From contig NZ_VUMG01000002.1 of assembly GCF_009696315.1 (NCBI RefSeq), positions 558,001-622,000 of the forward strand: a stretch of 64,000 bases of DNA. The letters are read 5' to 3'. The position numbers and the translations under genes are program-made. The notes under the pieces were generated by a model. The model made no database searches. It was not told the origin of the DNA and worked only from the letters and a program-made list of their open reading frames with translations. The DNA comes from Cutibacterium porci (GTDB lineage Bacteria; Actinomycetota; Actinomycetes; Propionibacteriales; Propionibacteriaceae). Shown here in pieces: positions 1 to 9,631 of this stretch (position 1 is the first letter of the stretch; the number at the start of each line of letters is the position of its first letter).

Positions 1-512
1 GCTGTATGCATACCCGCATCGCGCGCGGCGTACACAAGGCTGGCACGATCGTCATGATCGACATCAATGCCGAACGCCTTGCTATGTCGGCTGCTGCTGT
101 CAAACCCGACGTCACTATTGACGGTTCGCACGAAAATGTCGTCGACAGGGTGATGGAACTGACCGATGGTCGAGGTGCCGATGTCGTGATCACGGCTACC
201 CCAGCGAACATCACTCAGGAGCAGGCGCTGTCCATGGCGGCTCGAAATGGCCGTATCTCGTTCTTCGGCGGGCTACCAAAAACCAACCCGACGATCACCT
301 GCGACTCGAATCTGGTCCATTACCGTCAACTTCATATCCATGGTGCCAATGGTTCAGCCCCCGAGCACAATAAGCGCGCCTTGCAATATATTGCGTCCGG
401 GCAGGTTCCGGTCAAGGACCTCATTACCCGACACGTGAAACTCGATGACGTCATGACGGTCTTCGACATCGTCGCCAAGGGCGAGGCCATCAAAGTAACC
501 GTCGAGCCCTGA
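1..512 (+). CDS. Zinc-dependent alcohol/polyol dehydrogenase, C-terminal part
   Basis: The frame is already open at the left edge (a Cys codon precedes the first Met), so this is the C-terminal ~169 residues of a longer gene. The start of the visible part (CMHTRIARGVHKAG, then VMIDINAERL) fits the Rossmann NAD(P)-binding half of the medium-chain dehydrogenase superfamily, with the acidic residue after beta-2 (Asp in IDIN) that favours NAD. The later GRISFFGGLP segment is typical of sorbitol- or threonine-dehydrogenase-like members. The catalytic zinc domain lies outside the window, so the substrate cannot be named. A sugar-alcohol dehydrogenase is the most likely role. Confidence 0.8.
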   Translation, partial: CMHTRIARGVHKAGTIVMIDINAERLAMSAAAVKPDVTIDGSHENVVDRVMELTDGRGADVVITATPANITQEQALSMAARNGRISFFGGLPKTNPTITCDSNLVHYRQLHIHGANGSAPEHNKRALQYIASGQVPVKDLITRHVKLDDVMTVFDIVAKGEAIKVTVEP

Positions 513-529
513 CCCGCTCTGCTCGATCC

Positions 530-1270
530 TCAACCGTTGGCGGTGAAGTTGGCCATGGCCCGCAACTGGGCTAGGCCAACCACGCCGGCGGTTGACGTCC
601 TCAATACCCCGTCCGACACCGTCACAGGGCATGCCCCAGCTGAGACGAAGGCCTCCACTTCCTGGTCGGTGATGCCACCTTCTGGCCCGACGATGAAGAT
701 AACCTCGCCAGATGCCGGCAATGTCTGTTGCACGAGTGGCGTGGTGGCCGATTCGTGCAAAATGTATGCGGCGTCGGCATGGCGGATTCGCTCAACAACA
801 TTGCGAGTATGTGCCAGCTCTACGTCAGGCACAATAAAACGTCGAGACTGCTTTGTAGCTTCACGGGCAGCCGCCTGCCATTTCGCAACACCTTTGACTT
901 GCTTGTCGCCCTTCCATCGCACAATGCTGCGATCAGCCTGCCATGCGAGGATCTCGTGAACTCCCATTTCAGTGAGAGTTGCTACCGCCAGCTCGGCTCT
1001 ATCGGACTTCGGTAATGCCTGAACGGCAACCCACCGATGCGCAGTGGCGGCAGTTTCCAGGATCTCAACGGCTTCGACGCTCACTGACCCCTTCGTCACC
1101 TCAATGGCAGGGCCCCGAACAGCATGGCCCCGACCGTCAGTAACGAGAACGGACTCACCCACTCGAATGCGTCGAACTGATCCAGCATGATGGCCTTCTG
1201 CCCCGGTGATTTTCACCACTGATCCGGGTGCAGCTGCGGCGACCTCGCCAAGGAAGCAGGGGTCACTCAT
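530..1270 (-). CDS. rsmE: 16S rRNA m3U1498 methyltransferase, RsmE family
   Basis: This 246-residue protein has the usual RsmE length. It has an N-terminal PUA-like part (about 1-70) and a C-terminal SPOUT/trefoil-knot part. The knot signature is clear: [14 protein letters not shown] near residue 192, followed by [13 protein letters not shown] at the SAM-binding loop. The motif [20 protein letters not shown] is also typical. Family members methylate N3 of U1498 in 16S rRNA using SAM. It overlaps the end of dnaJ by 4 bp (ATGA), so it is probably the last gene of the hrcA-dnaJ-rsmE operon, an arrangement common in Actinobacteria. Confidence 0.93.
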   Translation of the reverse strand: MSDPCFLGEVAAAAPGSVVKITGAEGHHAGSVRRIRVGESVLVTDGRGHAVRGPAIEVTKGSVSVEAVEILETAATAHRWVAVQALPKSDRAELAVATLTEMGVHEILAWQADRSIVRWKGDKQVKGVAKWQAAAREATKQSRRFIVPDVELAHTRNVVERIRHADAAYILHESATTPLVQQTLPASGEVIFIVGPEGGITDQEVEAFVSAGACPVTVSDGVLRTSTAGVVGLAQLRAMANFTANG

Positions 1271-2439
1271 CCGCCAAAAGCTTCCTTGATCCGAGAAAAC
1301 ATGCCGCGCCCGCCCGACTTCTCCACCGAGGCCGACGCCTTGGTCTCGCCGCGAGCCTCAGCCAGCTGACGTAGCAGGTCCTTCTGGTGAGAGTCGAGTT
1401 TCGTCGGTGTCTGGACGATGAAGGTGACGCCAAGATCACCGCGCCCGCTCCGGCGAAGCCGTGGAACGCCACGCTCAGCGACGACGATCCGCGTCCCCGA
1501 CTGAGTTCCAGACGGCACCTCAACAGTAACCGACTTGGTGTCTTCGGCGAAGTCCTCACGGTCATTCTCCAGCGTATGCACCAAGACCTTCGTGCCGAGC
1601 GCTGCCGCCGTCATCGGAATGGTGACGATCATCTCGAGATCGTCACCATGACGGGTAAAGACGTCATGGGGGCTGACTGTCATCTCAACATAGAGGTCTC
1701 CGGCCGGGCCACCGCCAGGACCGACTTCTCCTTGGGAATCGAGATGAATGCGGTTACCGTCTGCCACTCCAGCAGGAATCTTCACGTTGAGCGTACGAGT
1801 GGTTCGTACCCTACCCTCACCGGAGCACTCCTGGCATGGGTCAGGAATGACCGTGCCATAACCGTGACATGTCGGACACGGCTGGCTGGTACGGATATCA
1901 CCGAGGAAGGAGCGCTGCACGGTAATAACTTCACCGCGCCCCTGACACGTATTGCAGGTCACCGGCGCGGAACCGGACTCAGCACCCTTGCCCTGACATT
2001 TCGGACACACCACCGCAGTGTCGACTTCTAACGGCTTAGTGACGCCAAACACAGCCTCTGCCAAGCTCAAGCGCATTCGGACCAAAGCGTCCTGGCCACG
2101 GCGGGTTCGCGAACGCGGGCCACGGCCACCGCTCGACCCAAAGGGAGAACCGCCACCGAACATGGCGTCGACAAGGTTGGTGAAATCGAATCCGGCGCTG
2201 CTAAATCCACTGTCACCGAACCCGCGAGCGTTGGGGTCGCCACCACGATCGAAGACAGCGCGCTTCTGCGGATCCTGGAGGACCTCGTAAGCCTCTTGGA
2301 CCTTCTTAAACTCTTCCTCTGATCCAGGTCCGGCAACATCGGGGTGGAGCTTCATGGCCTTGCGGCGATATGCCTTCTTGATCTGGTCGGCACTCGCGTC
2401 ATGGGAAACGCCAAGAATCTCGTAGTAGTCGTTACTCAA
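1267..2439 (-). CDS. dnaJ: Chaperone DnaJ (type I J-protein)
   Basis: A 390-residue type I DnaJ. The N-terminal J domain carries the HPD tripeptide ([10 protein letters not shown], about residue 32) that stimulates DnaK ATPase. It is followed by a Gly/Phe-rich linker and the zinc domain with four CxxCxGxG repeats ([32 protein letters not shown]). The C-terminal substrate-binding domain is intact. It starts 3 nt after hrcA ends. Linkage to hrcA suggests the second actinobacterial DnaJ (DnaJ2); the partner of dnaK-grpE would normally sit elsewhere. Heat-shock control through HrcA at the upstream CIRCE site is inferred. Confidence 0.96.
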   Translation of the reverse strand: MSNDYYEILGVSHDASADQIKKAYRRKAMKLHPDVAGPGSEEEFKKVQEAYEVLQDPQKRAVFDRGGDPNARGFGDSGFSSAGFDFTNLVDAMFGGGSPFGSSGGRGPRSRTRRGQDALVRMRLSLAEAVFGVTKPLEVDTAVVCPKCQGKGAESGSAPVTCNTCQGRGEVITVQRSFLGDIRTSQPCPTCHGYGTVIPDPCQECSGEGRVRTTRTLNVKIPAGVADGNRIHLDSQGEVGPGGGPAGDLYVEMTVSPHDVFTRHGDDLEMIVTIPMTAAALGTKVLVHTLENDREDFAEDTKSVTVEVPSGTQSGTRIVVAERGVPRLRRSGRGDLGVTFIVQTPTKLDSHQKDLLRQLAEARGETKASASVEKSGGRGMFSRIKEAFGG

Positions 2440-2442
2440 GAA

Positions 2443-3462
2443 TCATCCTTCTGCCAGGAACCGGCCCACATAACGGGCCACGGCTCGCACAGCTGCCATG
2501 GTTGAGGGGTAGTCCATTCGGGTGGGCCCGACAACGCCAAGACTGGACAAGGCATTCTCGGGACCATAGGTGCTCGCCACGAGCGATGTCGATTGGAAAG
2601 GCACATCTGTGTTCTCCGCACCAATACGCACCGTGACCTCGCCAGCCTCCCCCGCGGTCGCCTCACCGAGCAGTCGCATGAGGACGACCTGTTCTTCGAG
2701 AGCTTCCAAGACGGGACGCACCGTCGTCTCCCACTGTGCACCGAATGCAGTGAGGTTGGGAACCCCAGCAACCACAACACGAGCGGATGGGTCGATGGCG
2801 AGAATCTCGAGAACGGCGGCGATCACCGAGGCCGCTCGCGACCCCTCGACTGGCTCCAGATCGTCAAGAAGCCGATTGAGAGAGTCAGCGGCCTCAGCAC
2901 CTGTGAGTCCGACGAGGGCGTCATTCAGCCGGGTGCGAAGCACAGCAAGACTCTGCTCATCATGGCCGGGGAGCTCGACGATCTGCCGCTCGACTGATCC
3001 CGACGACATAATGAGCACAATGAGGATACGGTCGGTCGACAAGCTCACCAACTCGAGATGACGGATTGTCCCCGCCATCGCCACCGGGTACTGCATGATT
3101 GCGACTTGGTGGGTGATTTGAGCAAGCAGGCGCACCGTGCGGCGCACAATGTCGTCGAGGTCCACGGCCCCCGTCATGAATGCTTGGATGGCTCGACGCT
3201 CTGGTGCCGACAAGGGCTTGAGAGTGCCAATACGATCGACGAAGAGACGGTAACCCTTGTCGGTAGGGATACGCCCGGCACTGGTGTGAGGATGGGTGAT
3301 GTACCCCTCCTCTTCTAGCACCGCCATGTCATTGCGGACGGTGGCTGGGGAAACCCGCAGACCATGGCGCTCAACCAGGGCTTTTGAACCAACCGGTTCC
3401 TTGCTAGAGACGTAATCGGTGACGATGGCTTTGAGCACGTCGAGCTTACGGTCGTCGAGCAC
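2443..3462 (-). CDS. hrcA: Heat-inducible transcription repressor HrcA
   Basis: A 339-residue protein of normal HrcA length. The N-terminal winged helix (residues about 1-75) shows LDVLKAIVTDYVSSKEPVGS, then SPATVRNDMAVLEEEGYI, the recognition region, and HTSAGRIPTDKGYR. The C-terminal half is the GAF-like dimerisation and regulatory domain, ending in MDYPSTMAAVRAVARYVGRFL. HrcA represses groE and dnaK-type operons by binding CIRCE. A CIRCE copy lies 41 bp upstream of this start, so the operon hrcA-dnaJ-rsmE is almost certainly autoregulated. Confidence 0.97.
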   Translation of the reverse strand: MLDDRKLDVLKAIVTDYVSSKEPVGSKALVERHGLRVSPATVRNDMAVLEEEGYITHPHTSAGRIPTDKGYRLFVDRIGTLKPLSAPERRAIQAFMTGAVDLDDIVRRTVRLLAQITHQVAIMQYPVAMAGTIRHLELVSLSTDRILIVLIMSSGSVERQIVELPGHDEQSLAVLRTRLNDALVGLTGAEAADSLNRLLDDLEPVEGSRAASVIAAVLEILAIDPSARVVVAGVPNLTAFGAQWETTVRPVLEALEEQVVLMRLLGEATAGEAGEVTVRIGAENTDVPFQSTSLVASTYGPENALSSLGVVGPTRMDYPSTMAAVRAVARYVGRFLAEG

Positions 3463-3502
3463 AACTCCTCCTCACACGATTCGACCGGGTACAGACTCCA
3501 CT

Positions 3503-3529
3503 TTGGCACTCCCAAGTGCCGAGTGCCAC
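3503..3529. promoter_or_regulatory. CIRCE operator (HrcA binding site)
   Basis: The left arm TTGGCACTC and right arm GAGTGCCAC are separated by exactly 9 bp. The inner 8 bp (TGGCACTC/GAGTGCCA) are perfect inverted repeats. This matches the CIRCE layout TTAGCACTC-N9-GAGTGCTAA with one symmetrical change per arm (A to G, T to C). It lies between divergent hrcA and the metallo-hydrolase gene. HrcA should repress hrcA here and might also affect the + strand gene starting at 3605. Confidence 0.92.
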
Positions 3530-3604
3530 TTTATCGCGTTCCCCTCGATCCTCCTGCGTCTCTCGCTGGCAGCACATTTCTGCAGACGTGCCAGACTGGT
3601 GGTC

Positions 3605-4285
3605 ATGTCGACGATTCCCGAGACTCCTCAATGGTCTGCCCTCACAGCTCGGGTGTGGACGACCACTGTCGAACCAGAAAGTGTCACGTGCGGTCTGGTA
3701 GCTGGCGAGGACCACGCCCTCCTTATCGATACCGGATCGACTCCCGATCAGGGGCGGGCCCTGGCGATGTCCGCGGCGCGCATGCTTGGACGACGCGTAG
3801 ACAGGGTTGTCGTCACCCATCACCACAGTGACCACAGTGGCGGACTACCTGGGATTAGCGCTGCCGAGGTGTGGATGCACGAAGCCGCCCTAGCCCACTG
3901 CCCCGATCTTCATGTCGACCACCCGGTATCCCTCATGGCGTATGTGGACTTGGGGGGATTGGGAGCCGAGGTTATCCATCCTGGTCCTGCTCACACCGAC
4001 GGCGACCTCATCGTCATTGTGCGCGACGAGAACATCACCTTCGTCGGAGACCTCGTGGAGACCGCCGGAGAACCGCAATCTGACGACACCACTAACGTCC
4101 GTGGTTGGCCACGCGCGATCGATTCGGTCATTACTGGTACCGATGGTGCCGGCTTGTACGTTCCTGGACATGGCCACCCCATCGACGCCACCGCTGTCAT
4201 GGCGCAACGTGCCCAACTTGCCGAGCGAATCCCCATGGACATCCCGCTCACGCCGGTGGGACACATCCCTCCTCAGCTATCCTGA
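3605..4285 (+). CDS. MBL-fold metallo-hydrolase
   Basis: A 226-residue metallo-beta-lactamase-fold protein. The metal-binding motif HHHSDH is at about residue 74 (VVTHHHSDHSGG). Further ligands are in HPGPAHTDGD and in FVGDLVE (Asp), with the final His in PGHGHPID. Members of this superfamily hydrolyse esters, thioesters or lactams; the precise substrate cannot be told. The frame is open back to 3419, but the ATG at 3605 gives a protein of usual length and avoids running through the hrcA promoter region. It is divergent from hrcA. Confidence 0.85.
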   Translation: MSTIPETPQWSALTARVWTTTVEPESVTCGLVAGEDHALLIDTGSTPDQGRALAMSAARMLGRRVDRVVVTHHHSDHSGGLPGISAAEVWMHEAALAHCPDLHVDHPVSLMAYVDLGGLGAEVIHPGPAHTDGDLIVIVRDENITFVGDLVETAGEPQSDDTTNVRGWPRAIDSVITGTDGAGLYVPGHGHPIDATAVMAQRAQLAERIPMDIPLTPVGHIPPQLS

Positions 4286-4295
4286 CGCCCTGCAT

Positions 4296-5057
4296 TCAAC
4301 GCAGCAGCTCGACAACTGTCTCGTAAGCGCGTTGATCGGCAGCAACGACAAGCCTTCCCCGCGTTTCTCGCAGTCCGTATTCGGCTCCATCGACCGTACG
4401 CACGACCCCGCCAAGCTCTCGCACCATGAGCGCGCCAGGAAGGTGATCCCACGGATGCGAGTGCTGATAGACGGTGACGTCATTGTCGCCCAAGCACACC
4501 AACGGATAGTCCACCGCGCAGCACCATTTCGCCATCCGCCATTCCACCGCCGGGGAGGCAATTTTGTACGCCTCATGGGTCGTCGCGGCGCGAACTGGGC
4601 AGTGCGAACCTGCACGTGTTATTTCAGCGCCGTCGCACGTCACTCCGGCACCGCGTTCAGCAAACCACATATGTCCATACTGCGGTTGCCAAATCCATCC
4701 TCGGACCGTTTCACCCCGGTTGAGCTGAGCCAACATAACGCCATGATCAACCGATCCGTGCACGAAATTCTTGGTGCCATCAATTGGGTCGATCACCCAG
4801 GCCATGTCTGCGTCAGGGATGGCGTCGAGGATAGCCGGATTCGCGAAGGCTGATTCCTCCCCCACAACGACACCACCGGCATACGTTGCCAAAGCGCGTC
4901 CCAACTCGCGCTCAGCCTGACGATCGGCGTCGGTCACGAAGTCTCCGGGTTTTTTCTCGTGGATTTGATGATCGTGAAGGGCCCGGAACCAAGGGTCAAT
5001 AACCCTAGCGCTCACGTCCCGAATGAGATCAGACACTGTGTCGACGTCAATACTCAT
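4296..5057 (-). CDS. Inositol monophosphatase family phosphatase
   Basis: A 253-residue Mg-dependent phosphatase of the inositol-monophosphatase/HisN/CysQ family. The metal-binding motif is DPIDGTKNF (about residue 85) with the upstream Glu in GEESAF, and the C-terminal motif is PWDHLPGALMVRELGG, in which the WDHxxG core is intact. In actinobacteria this subgroup includes histidinol-phosphatase HisN and general IMPases, and the sequence alone does not decide between them. Its start overlaps the end of the DUF3097 gene by 4 bp (ATGA), implying translational coupling. Confidence 0.88.
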   Translation of the reverse strand: MSIDVDTVSDLIRDVSARVIDPWFRALHDHQIHEKKPGDFVTDADRQAERELGRALATYAGGVVVGEESAFANPAILDAIPDADMAWVIDPIDGTKNFVHGSVDHGVMLAQLNRGETVRGWIWQPQYGHMWFAERGAGVTCDGAEITRAGSHCPVRAATTHEAYKIASPAVEWRMAKWCCAVDYPLVCLGDNDVTVYQHSHPWDHLPGALMVRELGGVVRTVDGAEYGLRETRGRLVVAADQRAYETVVELLR

Positions 5058-5932
5058 GCCATCTCCTCATTGCCCAGCTCGCCGACGTGATCGCATGTGA
5101 CGAAGTCGATGAGTTTCTCCATCTCAGTGTTAAATCGAGGGTCCAAATCGTGCCAGTCACGCACCCGGGCTAACATCGCCCGCCAAGCTTTACCGACGTC
5201 AGCTTGAGTCGAGTGGGGCAAACCGAGCCGCTTGAGAGTACCAAGTTTGAAGTCTTCGTCCATCGGCACCTCAGGCCACGCCTTGCGGCCAATACGCTGA
5301 GGGCTAATGGCCTGCCAGATGTCGACAAAACGGTGGCCTGTAATCATGACGTACTCGCCATATCCACCGCGACGCACCTCGTCTGCTACTCGCGACTCCT
5401 TGGTGCCAGCGACAAGGTGATCGACCAACACGCCAAGACGATGTCTGGGACCAGGCTTGAACTCAGCGACGATCCCGACCAGATCATCCATGCCACCCAT
5501 GTACTCCACAACGACCCCGACGTGGCGCAGATCGTCACCCCATATCTTTTCGACCAGCTCGGCGTCGTGACGCCCTTCGACGTATATCCGGCTAGGAAGG
5601 GCGACTCGGGCCGGTTCAGCCTGACCTGCGATAGACCCACTCGCGGTGTGCTTTAGTCTGGCACTCCCCTGACGGGGAGGAATACACAGGTTGACGGGTT
5701 GACCATCTACCCAGAACCCCGGCCCGATGGGGAAGGATTTGCGCTTGCCTTTCCGATCTTCAAGCACAACCAGACCGTTTTGCCACGCGACGACGGCTCC
5801 AACGAACCCGCTGGAAGGATCCTCAACGACAAGGTCGAGTTCCAGCGGCATGTCAACGCTCTTTTTCATGTGTGAGGTGCGCCAGCCGCTTGCGAGGACA
5901 TCGTGAGAGTACCGGTCAATCACGGTAGCCAC
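5054..5932 (-). CDS. DUF3097 family protein
   Basis: About 292 residues. The family is recognised from the start RYSHDVLASGWR, then LVVEDPSSGFVGAVV, and a central IYVEGRHDAELVEKIWGDDLR block followed by VVEYMGGMDDL. The EGRHDAELVEKIWG stretch looks like a Toprim-type acidic motif (Glu early, later Asp-His pair in GVLVDHLVAG), consistent with a nucleic-acid-acting protein, but no function is established to my knowledge. The frame is open to 6376, but that part overlaps hemW. GTG at 5932 (preceded by AGGTG) or GTG at 5923 are the plausible starts. It lies between hemW and the phosphatase gene on the same strand. Confidence 0.75.
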   Translation of the reverse strand: MATVIDRYSHDVLASGWRTSHMKKSVDMPLELDLVVEDPSSGFVGAVVAWQNGLVVLEDRKGKRKSFPIGPGFWVDGQPVNLCIPPRQGSARLKHTASGSIAGQAEPARVALPSRIYVEGRHDAELVEKIWGDDLRHVGVVVEYMGGMDDLVGIVAEFKPGPRHRLGVLVDHLVAGTKESRVADEVRRGGYGEYVMITGHRFVDIWQAISPQRIGRKAWPEVPMDEDFKLGTLKRLGLPHSTQADVGKAWRAMLARVRDWHDLDPRFNTEMEKLIDFVTCDHVGELGNEEMA

Positions 5933-5987
5933 TGTATTGCCACACCTGGCGATAGCAACAAGCCGTGCCGCCCGTAGCTCACAGGTT

Positions 5988-7172
5988 CTAGACCAACAGG
6001 TCGGTGATGATCCGGTCAGCCACCATCCGTCCCGACAGATTGAGAACCAGCCGTCCTTGCGCGATCGCACCGAGCCCCTGCTCGACAACGTTGGCAGCCC
6101 GCACATGTTCGACCTCGGACAGAGCCGCCATTGGCAAACCATCAGCCAACCGCAGCTGTAGCAACACCGTCTCCTCATGGCGCTGCACGTCGTCGAGCAC
6201 TTCGTAGCCGTCAACGGGAAGCTTCCCCTCACCCAGCGCGCTCCGGTAACTGGCTGGGTGCTTGACGTTCCACCATCGCGTGCCGGCGACGTGAGAGTGA
6301 GCTCCCGGTCCAATGCCCCACCAGTCGTGTCCCAGCCAATAGGCCATATTGTGCCGACACCGGTGATCACGACCACTGCGAGGTCGAGCCCAGTTCGAAA
6401 CTTCGTAGTTAATGTACCCAGCGTCGGTAAGGACTCTTTCGGCCAACAGGTACTTATCAGCGAGATCGTCTTCGTCAGTCATCGGCAGTTCTCCCCGACG
6501 GATTCGGGCCGCCAACCGAGTCCCCTCTTCGACGATCAGGGAGTACGCGGAAATGTGGTCTGGCCCAGCCGCCAACGCAGCGTCAAGGCTGCGCCACCAC
6601 GATTCAAGGCTCTCCCCTGGAGCGCCAAAGATGAGATCCAAACTAACGTCGTCAAATCCCACCTGGCGCGCAAGATGAGCCATCTCGACAGCGCGTCCCG
6701 GACGGTGACGGCGATCTAGGACTGCCAAAACGGCTTCGTCGGCCGACTGCATCCCCATGGACAGCCGGTTAATCCCGGCCGCTAGAAGACCAACCAAGAC
6801 ATCTTCAGTAAGGGTCTCCGGGTTGGCTTCTGTGGTGACTTCGCCATGAGGGTCAATTCCCCACAAGGTGCGAATATGATCGACGAGTTCGCCCAATTGC
6901 GCTGGTGAAAGCATCGTCGGAGTGCCACCGCCAAAAAACACTGTCGACACTGGAGGTCTGCCAGCCCCCAGCACATCTGCAGCCAGATCAAGTTCCCGAT
7001 GAGCAGCGTTGACATACCCCGCTACCGCATCATCCCCCATCGCTGACAGCACGTACGTGTTGAAGTCGCAGTATCCGCATCGCGACGCGCAAAAGGGAAC
7101 GTGGAGGTAAATGCTCCATGGCCCGTCAGCCGGGTGAAGTCCCGGCAGGCTGCTGTCAGGGTGCGTCATCAT
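5988..7172 (-). CDS. hemW: Radical SAM protein HemW (coproporphyrinogen III oxidase-like)
   Basis: A 394-residue radical SAM enzyme. The cluster-binding motif is CASRCGYCDF (Cys-x3-Cys-x2-Cys) at about residue 28, followed by FFGGGTPTML and TTEANPETL, typical of the HemN/HemW group. Four-Cys HemN proteins have an extra Cys after the Phe; here the motif is CxxxCxxCDF as in HemW. HemW is regarded as a haem chaperone rather than the anaerobic coproporphyrinogen oxidase. Old annotations call it hemN. The C-terminus matches the HemW_C region (EETVLLQLRLADGLPM). Confidence 0.9.
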   Translation of the reverse strand: MMTHPDSSLPGLHPADGPWSIYLHVPFCASRCGYCDFNTYVLSAMGDDAVAGYVNAAHRELDLAADVLGAGRPPVSTVFFGGGTPTMLSPAQLGELVDHIRTLWGIDPHGEVTTEANPETLTEDVLVGLLAAGINRLSMGMQSADEAVLAVLDRRHRPGRAVEMAHLARQVGFDDVSLDLIFGAPGESLESWWRSLDAALAAGPDHISAYSLIVEEGTRLAARIRRGELPMTDEDDLADKYLLAERVLTDAGYINYEVSNWARPRSGRDHRCRHNMAYWLGHDWWGIGPGAHSHVAGTRWWNVKHPASYRSALGEGKLPVDGYEVLDDVQRHEETVLLQLRLADGLPMAALSEVEHVRAANVVEQGLGAIAQGRLVLNLSGRMVADRIITDLLV

Positions 7173-7352
7173 CCTCCTTGTCCTGTAGTGACGATGCGCT
7201 GTTATATGACGCTACCCGATAAATCATCTGCTACACGCGAACACTGTCACGGTGTGGTGGCGAGACTCCAGACAATGCCTCACAGCTACCCCCATAACGA
7301 ACATTTAGCTCATCGCGGGAAACTTTCACGGCTTGAGGATTAAGCTGCCATC

Positions 7353-8645
7353 ATGGATTTTTCTCGCCGTCACTTCCTTAGCGCATCTGCTGGTCTGGCG
7401 ACTGCCGCCGTCCTGGCCGGATGCGGTTCAAACACCGGTGGTGTCTCAACTAGTTCGGATTCTAATGCCACCTCTGGTGGCTCCGGAAAGATCGTCCAGT
7501 GGTACCACGAATACGGCGAGAAAGGTGTCCAGCAGGCCGTCAACCGCTACGCCAAGGACTACAAGGATGCCACCGTTAGCGTGAAGTGGAATCCTGGCAC
7601 TGACTACATGAAACTCCTGGGCACTACTCTGCTGTCAGGCTCGGGCGTCCCGGACGTCTTCGAGTCGGAATACGGTGCCACTCTCGATATGATCCAGAAA
7701 GGGCAAGTCGTCGATCTCACTGACGCCATCGGTGACGCCACGTCGAAATTCTCCCAGCCAGTGCTCGATCGCATGACCCTCGATGGCAAGATCTATGCGA
7801 TTCCGCAGGCCGTCGATATGCAGCTCCTTTACTACCGTAAATCAGCACTAGAAAAGGCCAAGCTTTCGGCTCCAACCACCTTTGAACAGCTTGTTGAGGC
7901 AGCCAAGGCTGTCGCGACTAAGGATATGGGTGGGTTCTTTGCCGGAAATGACGGCGGCGTAGGCGTACTTGGCAACCTTCTCATCTGGTCTTCTGGATTC
8001 GAGCAACTCAACGATGATCACACCGACGTCGCCTTCATGGAGCAGGCATTCTTCGACGGTGTGGCTGCCTACCGTGATTTCTACAAGTCCGGCGCTCTCC
8101 TCACCGCCGCTTCCAAGGACTGGTTCGACCCATCTCCCTTCGTGAACGGCGAAACCGCCATGCAATGGGGCGGTCTATGGTCCTTAAGCGATATCTCGAA
8201 GAAGTGGAAAGACGACTTTGGCGTCATCCCATTTCCGGCCATTGGCTCCTCCGGTAAGCAAGCCGTTCCTTTCGGCGCATACGGATCTTGTGTCGCCGCC
8301 AAGGGGGTTAACAACGACGTTGACGCTGCCAAGAAATTCGTCAAATGGCTGTGGATCGACCAGACAGATAAGCAGGTCGATTTTGCCAACTCATACGGCA
8401 CTCATATTCCATCGCAGCCTGATCTCACTGCCAGGTGTTCGCAAATCAATAGCGGCGCTGGCAAGGACGCCGCTGAGATGATCGACAAATACGGCAAGGC
8501 GCCGAGCCTCTTCTGGACGTCAAAGATCTCTGACGCCTACTCCGCTGCACTCACCAACGTCGTCAAAAAGGGCGCTGACCCGAAATCAGCCTTCGCAGAC
8601 GTGCAATCGACTGCCAAGGCCGAACTTCAACGCGTCGGCAAGTGA
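7353..8645 (+). CDS. Sugar ABC transporter substrate-binding lipoprotein
   Basis: A 430-residue extracellular solute-binding protein, family 1. The N-terminus has a twin-arginine-like SRRHFLSAS followed by a hydrophobic stretch and the lipobox LAGC (Cys near residue 25), so it is probably lipid-anchored after Tat or Sec export. The body shows family features (DVFESEYGATLDMIQKG, YAIPQAVDMQLLYYRKSAL, and PFVNGETAMQWGG). It is the first gene of a three-gene importer operon and is divergent from hemW. The ligand is probably a sugar or oligosaccharide but cannot be specified. Confidence 0.92.
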   Translation: MDFSRRHFLSASAGLATAAVLAGCGSNTGGVSTSSDSNATSGGSGKIVQWYHEYGEKGVQQAVNRYAKDYKDATVSVKWNPGTDYMKLLGTTLLSGSGVPDVFESEYGATLDMIQKGQVVDLTDAIGDATSKFSQPVLDRMTLDGKIYAIPQAVDMQLLYYRKSALEKAKLSAPTTFEQLVEAAKAVATKDMGGFFAGNDGGVGVLGNLLIWSSGFEQLNDDHTDVAFMEQAFFDGVAAYRDFYKSGALLTAASKDWFDPSPFVNGETAMQWGGLWSLSDISKKWKDDFGVIPFPAIGSSGKQAVPFGAYGSCVAAKGVNNDVDAAKKFVKWLWIDQTDKQVDFANSYGTHIPSQPDLTARCSQINSGAGKDAAEMIDKYGKAPSLFWTSKISDAYSAALTNVVKKGADPKSAFADVQSTAKAELQRVGK

Positions 8646-9631
8646 ATGCAACCTCGAAGCCCCCGGCCCGTAACTTCTGGCAGCGGTTCCGGGGGCACCA
8701 GGGGCGAAACCTCTGGTTCGCGCTATTCGTTGGGCCATTCTTTATCGGATTACTGGTCTTCGTTTACATTCCGGTTTTGTGGAGCGCCTATCTCTCGTTT
8801 TTCGACGCCCGGGCGACGCTATCGCCCACGAAGTTCGTCGGCTTCGCGAACTACCAGAACTTATTATCGGACACCCTGTTCCGCAACTCAATGCTGGTCT
8901 TTGTCATCTTCGCGATCGTCATCGTTCCACTCACCTACGTCTGTTCCCTAGCTCTCGCGTTGGCGCTCAACAACGTCGGCCATTTCCGAGCATTCTTTCG
9001 GTCGGCGTTCTTCATACCGACGGCCTGTTCCTATGTCGTCGCCGCGATGGTCTGGCGCCTCAGCTTCTTCAATGGCGCCCGCTTTGGGCTAGCGAACTCC
9101 TTACTACGCACGTTCGGCGGGACGAACATCGACTGGTTGTCAGGAGTCGGCTACTGGTACTGGATCGCATTGATCTCGCTTCGCCTGTGGCTCCAGGTCG
9201 GCTACTACATGATCTTGCTTATCGCCGGGCTCAACCGCATTCCCACCGACACCTACGAGGCCGCCGCTATTGATGGCGCCGGACGGTGGGCAACCCTGCG
9301 CCACGTCACCATGCCCCAACTGCGTGGGGTGAGCGCCGCCGTCCTTATGCTGCTGCTCATTGGCGCGTTCCAAGCCTTCGACGAGTTCTACAACCTCTTG
9401 TCCTCCTCAGGCACATACCCGCCCTACGCCCGCCCACCGCTAGTGCATCTGTACCTCGTGAGTGTCGGCGGAGCCGATCAGGACCTTGGTATGGGAGGTG
9501 CCGGAACCGTCATCCTCACAGCGGTCATCGTCCTTTTTGGGCTAGCCCAAAACTGGCTCACGACCAGTCAGGAACGTCAGGAAAGGAAGGCCATGAGGCA
9601 CGCTAGCCGTCACGAGATATCCCATGGCTGA
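8642..9631 (+). CDS. Sugar ABC transporter permease (MalF-type)
   Basis: A 329-residue membrane protein with about six membrane segments. The ABC permease EAA loop is visible: TYEAAAIDGAGRWATLRHVTMPQL, shown here as the motif EAAAIDGAG-N9-P at about residue 204. It starts at GTG 8642, overlapping the binding-protein stop (GTGA), so the two are translationally coupled. Together with the next gene it forms the heterodimeric channel. No ATPase gene follows, so a shared MsmX/MsiK-type ATPase encoded elsewhere must drive it. Confidence 0.92.
   Translation: MNATSKPPARNFWQRFRGHQGRNLWFALFVGPFFIGLLVFVYIPVLWSAYLSFFDARATLSPTKFVGFANYQNLLSDTLFRNSMLVFVIFAIVIVPLTYVCSLALALALNNVGHFRAFFRSAFFIPTACSYVVAAMVWRLSFFNGARFGLANSLLRTFGGTNIDWLSGVGYWYWIALISLRLWLQVGYYMILLIAGLNRIPTDTYEAAAIDGAGRWATLRHVTMPQLRGVSAAVLMLLLIGAFQAFDEFYNLLSSSGTYPPYARPPLVHLYLVSVGGADQDLGMGGAGTVILTAVIVLFGLAQNWLTTSQERQERKAMRHASRHEISHG

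Noticed and set aside
354-632. Reading frame opposite the dehydrogenase end
   Set aside because: It is a shadow of the dehydrogenase and rsmE coding sequences, with no family features.
1387-2031. 214-codon + frame across dnaJ
   Set aside because: Lies wholly inside dnaJ in antisense; Arg/Thr-rich composition is typical of a shadow frame in GC-rich DNA.
5933-6376. N-terminal extension of the DUF3097 frame
   Set aside because: It overlaps hemW and does not resemble the family N-terminus.
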